DNA from: an uncultured Clostridia bacterium
Lineage (GTDB): Bacteria > Bacillota > Clostridia > Christensenellales > Borkfalkiaceae
Direction of reading: 5' to 3'
Assembly (NCBI GenBank): GCA_947589235.1
Contig: CANQAX010000004.1
Span: 1-51,289, forward strand
Length of the DNA stretch: 51,289 bases
Positions 7,845 to 18,119 of this stretch are shown piece after piece (positions within the stretch are counted from its first letter, which is position 1; every line of letters starts with the position of its first letter). Under the pieces are notes generated by a model. It was not told where the DNA came from, did not search any database, and saw only the letters and a program-made list of their open reading frames with translations. The position numbers were made by a program, and so were the translations under genes.

Positions 7845-9536
7845 CTACATCTTCTCGGGAACGCCGATCCCGAGGAGGGAGAGCCCGCGGGAGAGCGCCG
7901 TGAGCGTCGCTTTGGTGAGGAAATACCGCAATGCGCGCGCGTCGTCGCTCTCCGCCTGCGCGATCTTGCATTCGAGATAGAACCTGTTGAAGGTCTGCGC
8001 CGCGTTGACGCACCAGCGCGCGACCGTGCTCGGCTCGTAGTTTTCCGCCGCCGAGCGCACCGCCGCGGGGAACTCCCCGAGCGCCTTGATGAGCTCGAAC
8101 TCCCTGTCGTTCGGCTCGACCGCGCGGGCATCGCCGAAGGGCAGACCCTTCGTCTTTTCGAGGACGGAGGAGCACCGCGCGCAGGTGTACTGCACGTAGA
8201 CGCTCGTCTCGCCGTCGAAGTTGAGCGCCTTGTCGTACGAGAATACGATATCCTTGATCTTGTTGTTGTAGAGGGCGCCGAAGATGACCGCCCCGACGCC
8301 GACCGTCTCGGCGATCGCGTCCTTCCCCGCGAGGTCGGGATTCTTCTCCTCGAGCACCTGCGCCGCCTTCTCGACGCAGCGGTTCAGGACGTCCTCCAGC
8401 CAGACGACCTTCCCCTGCCGCGTGGACATGGCGCCGTCCTCCAAGGAGACCATGCCGTAGGCGACGTGGACGAGATCCTTCGCCCACTCCTTGCCCATGA
8501 GCTCGATGACCTTGAAGAGCTGCTTGAAGTGCAGATTCTGCTGATAGGCGACGACATAGAGACACTTGTCGAAGTCGTACGTCTGTTTGCGGTAGAACGC
8601 CGCGGCGAGGTCGCGCGTGGCATAGAGCGACGCGCCGTCCGAGCGGAGAACGAGGAAGGGCGGCATGCCGTACCCCTCGAGGTCGACGATCTGCGCCCCC
8701 TGACTTTCGGTGAGAAGTCCCTTCTCCTTGAGCTCGTCGATGACGGGCTGCATCTTGTCGAGGTAGAACCGCTCGCCCGCGTAGCTGTCGAAGCGGACGT
8801 GCAGGCGGTCGTAGATCTTGCCGACGTATGCCATCGTGAGCGACTTGAACCACTCGAAGAGGTCGTTCGCCTCCCTGTCCCCGCTCTCGATGAGGCGGAA
8901 ATTCTCGCGCGCCTCCGCCTCCATCTCCTCCGTCGCCTCACGGTTGAAGCGGACGTAGAGCTCGTTGACGGCGTGAATGCCGCCGCGCTCCACCTCCTCG
9001 CGGTCCCCCCAGCGGCGGTAGGCGGAGATGAGCTTGCCGAACTGCGTGCCGTAGTCGCCGAGGTGGTTGATGCCCACCGTGCGGTATCCGAGATAGCCGT
9101 AAATGCGGTAGAGCGCCGCGCCGAGCACCGTCGTCGAGAGGTGCCCGATGTGGAAGGGCTTGGCGATGTTCACCGAGGAATAGTCGATGCACACCGTCCT
9201 GTTCTTCCCCTCTTCCGAGGAGCCGTATCCCCTACCCCGCTCGCCCTCTTGAAACTCCTCCATGAATCTCCCCGCGAGCGCGCGGCGGTTGAGCTTGAAG
9301 TTGAGGTAGCCGTTCAGGGCGGAGGCGGAGGAGACGACTTCGTCCGCGGGATAAGCCGCGGCGAGCTCCTGCGCGATGAGGGCGGGCGCCCTGTGCAAGA
9401 CCTTTGCGAATTTGAAGCAGGGGAGCGCGTAGTCCCCCATCGCGGGGTCGGGCGGGACGACGATGGACTCCGCGATCTCTTCCCTTCCGATCCCCTCCGC
9501 GGAGATACGCTCCGCAATGTACGACCTGTAATCCAT
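7845..9536 (-). CDS. argS: Arginine--tRNA ligase
   Basis: Charges tRNA-Arg. 563 residues, in the family range. The HIGH motif appears as KPFHIGHLSTT near residue 125; the KMSKS region is the degenerate MSTRQGKVV, typical of ArgRS. N-terminal Arg-S add-on domain and C-terminal DALR anticodon-binding domain (about 440-563) are present. The ATG at 9536 has AAGGAG in a short leader. Divergent from ychF with back-to-back promoters. Confidence 0.97.
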   Translation of the reverse strand: MDYRSYIAERISAEGIGREEIAESIVVPPDPAMGDYALPCFKFAKVLHRAPALIAQELAAAYPADEVVSSASALNGYLNFKLNRRALAGRFMEEFQEGERGRGYGSSEEGKNRTVCIDYSSVNIAKPFHIGHLSTTVLGAALYRIYGYLGYRTVGINHLGDYGTQFGKLISAYRRWGDREEVERGGIHAVNELYVRFNREATEEMEAEARENFRLIESGDREANDLFEWFKSLTMAYVGKIYDRLHVRFDSYAGERFYLDKMQPVIDELKEKGLLTESQGAQIVDLEGYGMPPFLVLRSDGASLYATRDLAAAFYRKQTYDFDKCLYVVAYQQNLHFKQLFKVIELMGKEWAKDLVHVAYGMVSLEDGAMSTRQGKVVWLEDVLNRCVEKAAQVLEEKNPDLAGKDAIAETVGVGAVIFGALYNNKIKDIVFSYDKALNFDGETSVYVQYTCARCSSVLEKTKGLPFGDARAVEPNDREFELIKALGEFPAAVRSAAENYEPSTVARWCVNAAQTFNRFYLECKIAQAESDDARALRYFLTKATLTALSRGLSLLGIGVPEKM

Positions 9537-9557
9537 AAATTCTCCTTAACTTTTCCC

Positions 9558-9586
9558 ATTATATAACTTTTTCCCGCAAACGGCAA
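9558..9586 (-). promoter_or_regulatory. Promoter of argS
   Basis: Minus strand TTGCCG (9581-9586), 17-nt spacer, TATAAT (9558-9563). The predicted leader is about 14 nt and still includes the AAGGAG ribosome site. Confidence 0.82.
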
Positions 9587-9595
9587 GCCTTTCGG

Positions 9596-9624
9596 TTGTC
9601 AAAACGGGAAAATTGTGTTAGAAT
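9596..9624 (+). promoter_or_regulatory. Promoter of ychF
   Basis: TTGTCA (9596-9601), 17-nt spacer, TAGAAT (9619-9624). It is 9 nt from the -35 of the divergent argS promoter. Confidence 0.82.
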
Positions 9625-9650
9625 ACCTCTGTTCGCAAAAGGAGTTTTGT

Positions 9651-10751
<1,101 letters not shown>

Positions 10752-10802
10752 ACTTCGCGGGGCGTTCGGAACAAATTCCCGTCCTGCCATGAAAACCATA
10801 GG

Positions 10803-10830
10803 AAAAGAGAGGGCGCGCGCCCTCTCTTTT
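10803..10830. terminator. Bidirectional terminator between ychF and acpP
   Basis: A perfect 28-nt palindrome (AAAAGAGAGGGCGC and its complement) with A/T ends on both sides, between two convergent genes. Confidence 0.93.
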
Positions 10831-10842
10831 CGTTTGCCGCGG

Positions 10843-11070
10843 TCAGCCCGCGATCTTGGTCATCATGTCAACGATGTCCTGCACCGTCTTGACGCTTTCG
10901 ACCTCCGATTCGGGGAGCGTGATGCCGTACTCGTCCTCGAGCGCCATCATGAGTTCCACGACGTCGAGGGAATCGGCGCCGAGGTCCTTTACGACTTCCT
11001 GTTCGGGGCGGATGCTCTCCGCCTCGACGCCCAACTGTTCGGCAAGCATCTTGCAAACTTTTTCAAACAT
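10843..11070 (-). CDS. acpP: Acyl carrier protein
   Basis: 75 residues, acidic, with the phosphopantetheine attachment serine in GADSLDVVELMM (Ser at about 35). Carries acyl chains in fatty-acid synthesis. No fab genes are adjacent; it is a single-gene unit with its own consensus promoter and terminator. The ATG at 11070 has GGAGG just upstream. Confidence 0.97.
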   Translation of the reverse strand: MFEKVCKMLAEQLGVEAESIRPEQEVVKDLGADSLDVVELMMALEDEYGITLPESEVESVKTVQDIVDMMTKIAG

Positions 11071-11108
11071 ATCTTCCTCCTCCCGCCCACGGGCGCGGGT
11101 TTTTCTCT

Positions 11109-11137
11109 ATTGTAGCGTACGGGCGCCCGTTTGTCAA
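11109..11137 (-). promoter_or_regulatory. Promoter of acpP
   Basis: Minus strand TTGACA (11132-11137), 17-nt spacer, TACAAT (11109-11114). The -35 box overlaps the stop codon of the upstream glycosylase gene. Confidence 0.87.
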
Positions 11138-11679
11138 TCGTTTTGCGGCAGGGGCGGAACACTTCTCCCCTGTCCGTCTCCGCACGTGCGCATGTGTGCA
11201 TCCGTGCAGAATATGTCGGCGAGCGCCCTGTGCCACACCTCCTCCGTGTCCTTCCGCGCGGCGTTGCGCGGCGAGGTCGAGGGAAGAAGGAGCGCCTTCT
11301 TTTCGGGGCATTCCCTGCAGAAGAGCCTGTACGCCGTATGCCCGTTGCACAGCACCATTGCCCCGTTCAGGCGGGAGAGAAGGTCGGAGACGCGGGCGAG
11401 CTCTTCGCCGCGGATGCTCTCGTCGCGCGAGCCCTCCACCTCGCACGAGCTCACCATGTCCCAGAGGGCGATGCGGTTGCGGAGGAGAAATTCCCGCCTC
11501 TTCTCCGTCCCCGACGGGATCTCCTCGCCGAAGAAGGAGGAGACAATTTTCCAGAAGCGGTTGTGCGGGTTGGCGTAGTAGAAGCCCTCCTCGCGGCTCT
11601 TGACGGAGGGAAAACTGCCCAAGATGAGGACGCGGCTCCTTTCGTCGAACACGGGGGCGAATCCCGTAAAGCGCGTCAT
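11134..11679 (-). CDS. DNA-deoxyinosine glycosylase, uracil-DNA glycosylase superfamily
   Basis: 181 residues. The motif GSFPSVKSREEGFYYANP near residues 21-38 and NPHNRFW are characteristic of the family 6 (hypoxanthine/deoxyinosine) glycosylases; a late LLPSTSPRNA motif corresponds to the second active-site loop. It removes deaminated bases from DNA. The ATG overlaps the stop of the M16 peptidase gene as ATGA, so expression is coupled although the functions are unrelated. Confidence 0.88.
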   Translation of the reverse strand: MTRFTGFAPVFDERSRVLILGSFPSVKSREEGFYYANPHNRFWKIVSSFFGEEIPSGTEKRREFLLRNRIALWDMVSSCEVEGSRDESIRGEELARVSDLLSRLNGAMVLCNGHTAYRLFCRECPEKKALLLPSTSPRNAARKDTEEVWHRALADIFCTDAHMRTCGDGQGRSVPPLPQND

Positions 11680-12914
11680 CGGACGGTGATGGGGCGGGGA
11701 AGTTTTCCGACCGAGGCGACGGCGGCGCGGGAGAGGTCGAGCGCCTCGATCTCCCGCATGACGTCGCCTCGCGTGAGCGAGGAGATCTCCTCCATGCGCC
11801 GCTCGAAGTCGTACAGCTCGTTCCGGTATAGCATCTGCTTTCCGTAGATCAGCATCTGCGACGAGGTGTTCTCCTGCGAGAAGATGTTGCCCGCCTTGAG
11901 CTGTTCCCGCCCGCGGAGGAACTCCTCCTCGCCGAGCCCGTCCCGCCGCAACTCCTCGATGACGGAGACGGTCGCCGCCGCCGCGTCCTCCGCCTTGGCG
12001 GGGTTCACCCCCGCATACACTGCGAGCACGCCCGTCTCCTCGTAGTGCGACGTGTACGAATAGACGGAGTAGGCGAGCCCGAGCTCCTCGCGCACCCGCT
12101 TGAAGAGGCGGGAGGAGAGCCCGCCGCCGAGCACGGCGTTCATCACCTGCACGGCGGGGACGCGCCTGTCGTCGCGGGGGACGCTCGGGAAGGCGAACGC
12201 GAAGTGCGCCTGCTCGATGGACTTGCGCTTGAAGAGGTTGTCCGTCCGCATGGCGACCTGTTTGGGGCGGGCACGGAAGGGCGCGGACGGCATGCCGCCG
12301 AACTGCTCCTCCGCGAGCTCCGTCGCCTCATCGATCCCGATGTTCCCCGCAAAGGAGACGACGATGTTCTGCGGACAGTACCGCTCCGCCTTGTAGCGGA
12401 AGATGTCCTCCCGCGTGAACCTTTTGACGTTCTTCGCGGGTCCCAAGATGGTCCGCCCGTAATTTTCGTTCCCGAAGGCGGCGCGGGCGAGAAGGTCGAG
12501 GCAGAGGTCCTCGGGGGTGTCCTCGCCCATGTTGATCTCCTCGAGCACGACCCCCTTCTCGCGCGCCATCTCCTCCTCGGGGAAGGTGCTGTTCAAAAAC
12601 AGGTCGGCAAGGAGCGCGAACGCCTCGCGCGCATGGTCGGACGTGCTCTTGCAATAGTAGCAGGTCATGTCCTTGCCCGTGAAGGCATTCGTCTGCGCGC
12701 CGATGGCGTCGAATGCGTCCGAAATTTCAAAGGCGGTGCGCTTCTCCGTCCCCTTGAACTGCATGTGTTCGATGAAGTGGGAGATGCCGTCCTCGGCGTC
12801 CGTCTCGAAGGCGGCGCCCGTCCCGACGAGCACCCCCATCGTGACGGAAAGCAGCCCCTCCATCTGTTTTACAACGACGCGAACGCCGTTTGAAAGCGTC
12901 TTGCTTGCAACCAT
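11676..12914 (-). CDS. M16-family zinc metallopeptidase
   Basis: 412 residues, the length of processing-peptidase-like M16B proteins. The inverted zinc site HFIEH is at residues 47-51, with the distant glutamate in the EEIN region downstream. A second M16 domain with GGGLSSRLFKRVREELG covers the C-terminal half. Similar clostridial proteins lie next to polysaccharide deacetylase genes, as here (10-nt gap). ATG at 12914 with GAGAGG upstream. Predicted cytoplasmic; no signal peptide. Confidence 0.93.
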   Translation of the reverse strand: MVASKTLSNGVRVVVKQMEGLLSVTMGVLVGTGAAFETDAEDGISHFIEHMQFKGTEKRTAFEISDAFDAIGAQTNAFTGKDMTCYYCKSTSDHAREAFALLADLFLNSTFPEEEMAREKGVVLEEINMGEDTPEDLCLDLLARAAFGNENYGRTILGPAKNVKRFTREDIFRYKAERYCPQNIVVSFAGNIGIDEATELAEEQFGGMPSAPFRARPKQVAMRTDNLFKRKSIEQAHFAFAFPSVPRDDRRVPAVQVMNAVLGGGLSSRLFKRVREELGLAYSVYSYTSHYEETGVLAVYAGVNPAKAEDAAAATVSVIEELRRDGLGEEEFLRGREQLKAGNIFSQENTSSQMLIYGKQMLYRNELYDFERRMEEISSLTRGDVMREIEALDLSRAAVASVGKLPRPITVR

Positions 12915-12924
12915 ATGTACCTCT

Positions 12925-13623
12925 CTATGCGATGTTTTCTCCGACGGTGACGACGCGGAGCCCGCGCCCCCTGTAGTTTTCCAAGATCTTCGGCAGCGCC
13001 GCGACGGTGTGCGGCATGGGGTGCATGAGGACGAGGTCCCCTCCCCCGACGCCCTCCGTCGCGCGGCGGAAACAGAGGGTCTCGTCCTTGTCCCGCCAGT
13101 CGACGGTGTCCTTGCTCCAGAGGATCGTCCGCATGCCGAGCGACTCCGCCGCATCGAGCGTCTCGTCCGAATAGGCGCCCGAGGGGGGCGCGAACAGCCT
13201 GACTTCGACGCCCGCCGCCCGCGCGAGATAGTCGGCGCTCGTTTTGATCTCCTCGACGTTCTCCGAAAAGGACAGCTTGTCGTGGTCGCGGTGGAAGTAG
13301 CCGTGCGTGCCGATCTCGTGCCCGCGCGCCGCGATCTCCTTCACGCACGGGACGTTGTCGTCCGCCCAGCAGCCGCCGAGGAAGAAGGTCGCCTTCACGC
13401 CGTATTCGTCGAGCACGTCGAGGACGGAATACACCTCCTCCGTGCCCCAATAGACGTTGAACATGAGAGATACGCCGTCCGAATTTCCCTTGCGGACCGT
13501 CCGCTCGACGCCCGCGGCGGGCGAGGCGGACGGGAGGAAACAGACGGCGCCGAGCGCAAGGACGATGACGGCGAGGACGACGTTGGTGACGGCGGACAGG
13601 GCGCGGGAGGAGAGCTTCTTCAC
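12925..13623 (-). CDS. Polysaccharide deacetylase-like protein with altered catalytic motifs
   Basis: 232 residues with an N-terminal membrane anchor or signal (about 12-32), then a NodB-type barrel. Motif 1, usually TFDDG, reads MFNVYWG, so the catalytic aspartate is Asn and the metal-binding Asp is missing. Motif 2 keeps the histidine pair (THGYFH). Motif 3, usually RPPYG, reads APPSGAY and lacks the Arg. It is related to the PdaB/sporulation group of deacetylases and may be catalytically changed or inactive. ATG at 13623; a weak TACAAT -10 box lies upstream. Followed by the M16 peptidase. Confidence 0.85.
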   Translation of the reverse strand: MKKLSSRALSAVTNVVLAVIVLALGAVCFLPSASPAAGVERTVRKGNSDGVSLMFNVYWGTEEVYSVLDVLDEYGVKATFFLGGCWADDNVPCVKEIAARGHEIGTHGYFHRDHDKLSFSENVEEIKTSADYLARAAGVEVRLFAPPSGAYSDETLDAAESLGMRTILWSKDTVDWRDKDETLCFRRATEGVGGGDLVLMHPMPHTVAALPKILENYRGRGLRVVTVGENIA

Positions 13624-13680
13624 ACAGTTTACCTCAAACGGGGAGAATTACTCCATTGTATGGTCGCGCCCGCACGATTA

Positions 13681-16026
13681 TTACCGCAGCGTGACGACGG
13701 TCACGCCGCTCTCCCCCTCCCCGTACTTCCCGAGGCGGAAACTCTCGACCCGCCTGTGCGAGCGGAGAAATGCGTGAATGGCGGAGCGGAGCTTTCCCGT
13801 CCCCATGCCGTGCACGATGCGGACCTCCGCCATGCCCGCAACGAGCGCCGAATCGAGGAACGCCTCGACCTCGGGGAGCGCCTCCTGCACCGTCATGCCG
13901 ATGACGTTGCACTCCCTCGGGAGCTCGCGCTCCTTCAAGTTCCGTACGACCTGCACGCCCTTCTTCTCCTCTCTCTTCGCCGCGGGGCGGAAGAGGTCGG
14001 CAATTTTGCTCGTGACGCGGAGATTCCCCACCTGCACTTCGGCGGTCCCCCTCTCCTTCCGCACGGAGAGGACGACCCCCTCGGCGGACAACGTGCCGAC
14101 AAAGACGCGGTCGCCCGCCCCGAGCTTTTCTGGGTCGACGGGCTCCGAACGGACGGGCGCCTCTTCCTCGGCGTCCTCCCGCCCCATCTCGTTCTTGAGC
14201 GTGCGGGCGCGGATGAGGTCGGACTCCGTCACGTTCTCCCGCGCGAAGATCTCCTCGATCTCGCCGAGGAGCTCCTCCGCGCGCGCCGTCCGCTCGGCGA
14301 TGATCCGCTTTGCCTGCGCCCGCGCGGAATATTGCAGCTTTTCCTTCTCGGCGGCGAGCTTCTTCTCCTCGCCCTCGAGCGCCTTGAGGCGGGCATTCCA
14401 CTCCGCCCTGACGCGCTCCGCCTCATCCTTGGCAGCCTGCGCCGCGACGCGCTCCCGCTCCGCCGCCATGAGGGTGCGCTCGAAGCTCTGCGCCCCCTCC
14501 GAAAGAAACCCGCGCGCCGCCTCCACCGTCTCCTCGGGGAGCCCCAGCCGCGTGCAGATGGCGAGCGCGTTGGACGAGCCCGGCGCGCCGATTTTGAGGC
14601 GGTACAGCGGGCGGAAATCCTCGGCGTCGAACTCCATACAGGCATTGCGCATGCCGTCCTCGCCGTAGGCAAATTCCTTGAGGGCGGAGAAGTGGGTGGT
14701 GACGATGCCGCGGCACCCCCTCTCGCGGAGGGAGACGAGGACGGCGCGGGCGAGCGCCTGCCCCTCCTCGGGGTCCGTCCCGCCGCCCGGCTCGTCGATG
14801 AGGACGAGGGAGTTTTCCCCCGCCTCCTCGAGAATTTCCTTGATGTTGAGAATGTGCGAGGAAAACGTCGAGAGGTTCTCCTCGATGGACTGGCTGTCGC
14901 CGATATCGCAGAATACCCCCGAAAAACAGGCGAGGCGGGTCCCCTCGGCGGCGGGGACGAACAGCCCGCACGCCGCCATGAGGCAGAACAGCCCGCACAT
15001 CTTGAGGGTGACCGTCTTGCCGCCCGTGTTCGCGCCGCTGATGAGGAGGAAGTCGTACCCCTCGCCGAGCCCGACGGAGACGGGGATCGCCGTCTTTCGC
15101 TCGAGGAGCGGGTGCCTTCCCTTCCTGATGTCGAGAATGCCCTTCCCGTTGAGGGCGGGGCGGACGCAGCCCGTCTTGTAGCAATATTCGGCGCGGGCGT
15201 AGAAGGAATCCGCCTCGCCGAGCAGCTCCTCGTCGCGCTCGAGTTCCCCGCGCATGCTCCCGACGCGGGCGGAGAGCTCGGCAAGGATGCGCTCCTCCTC
15301 TTCCCGCTCGTCGAGCACAAGGGAGCGCAGCTCGTTGTTCATCTCGAGCACTTCCTCGGGCTCGATGAACACGGTGGCGCCCGTCGCGGAGCGGTCGTGC
15401 ACGAAGCCCTTCACGCTCCTCTTGTATTCCGCCTTGACGGGAATGACGTAGCGGTCGCCGCGCATGGTGACGATGCCGTCCTGCAGCATCTTCCGCTCCT
15501 CGCCCGAGAGGTACTGCCCGAGGCGGGCGCGGATGCGCTCCCCGAGCGCCCGTATCTCGCGGCGGAGCGAAAACAGCCGCTCGCTCGCCGTGTCGGCGAT
15601 CTCGGTGTCGCTGACGATCTTCTTCGCGATGTCCTCCTCGAGCCCCTCGTCGAACACGAGGCGGGAGGTGAGTTCCCGCATGCGGGGGACGCGCTCGTCG
15701 CCGAGCGACTGCACCGAGCGGAAACAGAGGCGCGCCGAGGCGAGCAGGCGGGAAACGGAGCGGAGTTCGCCGCAGGAAAGCACCGCGCCCTTTTCCGCCC
15801 GCTCCGCGAGTTCCCCGAGCGGGGGGAAATATTCGACGCCGCCCGAGCCGAGCTCGAAGAGCAGGCGGGAAGCCTCGCCCGTCACGTCGAGAAGGGCGTT
15901 CGCCTCGGCAAGGGACGATGTGGGCTCGCATGCCGCAAGCCGCGCCTTCCCCCCCTCGAGCACCGCATACTCCGCGGCGTCGGCGAGGATCTTATCCAGT
16001 TCCAACCGACGGCAATGTCTGTTCAT
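13681..16026 (-). CDS. mutS2: Endonuclease MutS2 (ribosome rescue / recombination ATPase)
   Basis: 781 residues, normal for MutS2. Walker A is SGANTGGKTVTLK, Walker B LVLIDEPGGGTDPEEG, with a long coiled-coil clamp behind it (about 500-600) and a C-terminal Smr nuclease domain (about 705-781) with VRIVHGMGTGKLR. MutS2 suppresses recombination and, in B. subtilis, senses collided ribosomes. The ATG at 16026 overlaps the stop of the U32 gene as ATGA and has AAGGAG upstream. Last gene of the uvrC-cof-hprK-U32-mutS2 unit. Confidence 0.96.
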   Translation of the reverse strand: MNRHCRRLELDKILADAAEYAVLEGGKARLAACEPTSSLAEANALLDVTGEASRLLFELGSGGVEYFPPLGELAERAEKGAVLSCGELRSVSRLLASARLCFRSVQSLGDERVPRMRELTSRLVFDEGLEEDIAKKIVSDTEIADTASERLFSLRREIRALGERIRARLGQYLSGEERKMLQDGIVTMRGDRYVIPVKAEYKRSVKGFVHDRSATGATVFIEPEEVLEMNNELRSLVLDEREEEERILAELSARVGSMRGELERDEELLGEADSFYARAEYCYKTGCVRPALNGKGILDIRKGRHPLLERKTAIPVSVGLGEGYDFLLISGANTGGKTVTLKMCGLFCLMAACGLFVPAAEGTRLACFSGVFCDIGDSQSIEENLSTFSSHILNIKEILEEAGENSLVLIDEPGGGTDPEEGQALARAVLVSLRERGCRGIVTTHFSALKEFAYGEDGMRNACMEFDAEDFRPLYRLKIGAPGSSNALAICTRLGLPEETVEAARGFLSEGAQSFERTLMAAERERVAAQAAKDEAERVRAEWNARLKALEGEEKKLAAEKEKLQYSARAQAKRIIAERTARAEELLGEIEEIFARENVTESDLIRARTLKNEMGREDAEEEAPVRSEPVDPEKLGAGDRVFVGTLSAEGVVLSVRKERGTAEVQVGNLRVTSKIADLFRPAAKREEKKGVQVVRNLKERELPRECNVIGMTVQEALPEVEAFLDSALVAGMAEVRIVHGMGTGKLRSAIHAFLRSHRRVESFRLGKYGEGESGVTVVTLR

Positions 16027-18119
16027 AGCATGCTCCTTTGCGAATGTCCGCGCGTGACGGGCATGTCCGCCGTGCAGACCGTCCCGTCGAGAAGGGGCGC
16101 CGCGCCCCCCTCCGCCGAGAGGCGCGCGCAGTTGTACACCTCGAACCGGCAACCGTTCAGCTCGTACCGCCGCAGGGGGAACTTTCTCCCCTCCCCGTCG
16201 GTGAGCGTGTACTGCCCGCGCCTGTCGCACGAGGCACAGCTCCGCGAGAACGGGCAATAGCAGAGGTCCATGAGCTTGATGCCCCCCTCCGAGAGGGTGA
16301 ACGCCCCATCCCTTGCGAGGGCGCGCTGTTCGGCGGCGGAGAGCTCCTTCGAGAGGACGAACGCCTCGGCGCACCTTGCGACTTCCCCCACGGCATACGA
16401 GTTGGTGAGGTTGAACCCCGTCCCCGCAAACAGCGGGATACCGTACCGCTCGGAAAGGACGATCCCGTACGTCCCCTCGCAATAGATGCCCGCGTAGTCA
16501 TGGAAGCGGGGAGCGAGGAGCACCTCGTCCGCCGCCGTGAAGAGGGGCGGAAGGTACAAAAAGGCGCCTTTGTGCCGCTCGGGGCGGGAATAGTCGTCGG
16601 GTTTGTAGATGAAAATGTCCCCGCGGGGCTCCCTGCCGATGGCGGCGCTCCCGTTGCATGCGGAATGCACGCGTTCGGGTGCGGGAATAGGGCGGACGGG
16701 AAGGGGGTCGCGGGCGGGCGCGAGCGCCTTTATAAGCCCCTCGAAGAAGGCGCGGCGGAAGGCGTTCAGGGAAGATCTCGGAAGGAACGCGTTCTCGGTG
16801 TCAACTTCCGTTTTCGGCAGAAGGGGGGAGCCGTCCGTCCTCGAAAAGCATGCGGCAATGTCCTCCGCCGAGAGCGGGGCATTTTTCGCCGCGGAGACGG
16901 TCTCCCCCGCAAGGGAGAACCCCTCCGCCTCGGCATACAGCGGCTCGCCCGCGCGGACGCGGACAAAGACGCGGACGGGGCGGAAGCGGACGGGCTCCGC
17001 GGAGCGCTCGTTTGCGGCGGTGTCGGTGGTCACGCGGACGGTATCGCCCGCGCGGAGGGCGGCATGCGACGAGAGGAAGAACCCGCCGCGAGCAGGCTCC
17101 GAAAAGACGGCGCCGCCCACCTCCTTCCCCTCCCGCAGGAGCTTGAAGGCGTCCCCTTTCCGCGCCTCAAACGTGCTCGCGCAGAAGGGCTTCCCGCCGC
17201 GGAAGGAGAGCGTCCCCACTTCCTCGCCGATGTGCCCCTGCACGTCGCGCGAAAGAAAGCGGGACTGCCCGAAGGCGAGCCCGCGCGTGTAGTCGCCGCG
17301 GTTGTAGGCGCGCTTGAGGCGGGAGAACTCCTCCTTCCCGCTCTCCCCCGCGATCAGGGCGCGGTAGTACTTCACCGCCGCCGCGACGTATTCGGGGCGG
17401 CGCATCCGCCCCTCTATTTTGAGCGAAAAGACCCCCGCCTTCAGATAGGCGGAAAGGTCGTCCCCCACGCAGAGGTCGGACGGGGAGAGCGCGTACGCCT
17501 TCCCGCCGAACCCCTTTCTGTCGATGGAATATTCCCTGCGGCAGGGCTGTTTGCACCGCCCGCGGTTGCCGCTGTTTCCCCCCGCGAAGGAGGAAAAATA
17601 GCACTGTCCCGAAAAACAGGTGCAGAGCGCCCCCTGCACGAATGCCTCCGTCTCGATGACCTCGGAGATGGCGGGAATGTCGGAAAGCGGCGTCTCCCGC
17701 GCGAGGACGACGCGGGAAAACCCGCACCGCTTCGCGAGGACGGCGCCGTGCACGTTGCAGCACCCCGCCTGCGTGGAGAGGTGCAGCACGATTTCGGGAT
17801 ACGCCTCCTTGAGCGCCTTCCCGAGAAAGATGTCCTGCATCAAAATGGCGTCCGCGCCGCAGTTCCAAGCCCGCACCGCCTGCCCGAAGAACTCCTCCGT
17901 CTCGCTCTCCTTGACAAGGGTGTTGAGGGCGACGTAGACCTTGGCGCCGAGAAGATGCGCGGCGTTCGTCACGCGGAGGAGCACCTCCTCCGAAAAGTTC
18001 GCAGCGCTCTCCCGCGCGGAGAAGCGGCGAAGCCCCAAATAGACGGCGTCGGCGCCCGCAAACAGCGCAGCATATGCCGATTGTTCGTCCCCCGCGGGGG
18101 CGAGAAGTTCGGGCGTCAT
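16023..18119 (-). CDS. U32 family peptidase with DUF3656, RlhA-like
   Basis: 698 residues. The N-terminal half is the U32 TIM-barrel (APAGDEQSAYAALFAGADA at 6-24; YLGLRRFSAR), with the cysteine-rich iron-sulfur type signature around 160-200 (CTCFSGQCYFSS, GRCKQPCRREY). The C-terminal half is a DUF3656-like collagenase-associated region and ends with another Cys cluster (LCYCPFSRSC). The best-known member of this architecture, E. coli RlhA, is needed for 5-hydroxycytidine in 23S rRNA; older annotation calls them collagenases. ATGA overlaps at both ends. Confidence 0.9.
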   Translation of the reverse strand: MTPELLAPAGDEQSAYAALFAGADAVYLGLRRFSARESAANFSEEVLLRVTNAAHLLGAKVYVALNTLVKESETEEFFGQAVRAWNCGADAILMQDIFLGKALKEAYPEIVLHLSTQAGCCNVHGAVLAKRCGFSRVVLARETPLSDIPAISEVIETEAFVQGALCTCFSGQCYFSSFAGGNSGNRGRCKQPCRREYSIDRKGFGGKAYALSPSDLCVGDDLSAYLKAGVFSLKIEGRMRRPEYVAAAVKYYRALIAGESGKEEFSRLKRAYNRGDYTRGLAFGQSRFLSRDVQGHIGEEVGTLSFRGGKPFCASTFEARKGDAFKLLREGKEVGGAVFSEPARGGFFLSSHAALRAGDTVRVTTDTAANERSAEPVRFRPVRVFVRVRAGEPLYAEAEGFSLAGETVSAAKNAPLSAEDIAACFSRTDGSPLLPKTEVDTENAFLPRSSLNAFRRAFFEGLIKALAPARDPLPVRPIPAPERVHSACNGSAAIGREPRGDIFIYKPDDYSRPERHKGAFLYLPPLFTAADEVLLAPRFHDYAGIYCEGTYGIVLSERYGIPLFAGTGFNLTNSYAVGEVARCAEAFVLSKELSAAEQRALARDGAFTLSEGGIKLMDLCYCPFSRSCASCDRRGQYTLTDGEGRKFPLRRYELNGCRFEVYNCARLSAEGGAAPLLDGTVCTADMPVTRGHSQRSML

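Noticed and set aside
12667..16260. A 1197-codon open frame on the plus strand opposite M16, deacetylase and mutS2
   Set aside because: It is antisense to three well-supported genes and its translation is low-complexity (Arg, Ala, Gly, Glu). Long empty frames are expected in GC-rich codon-biased DNA.
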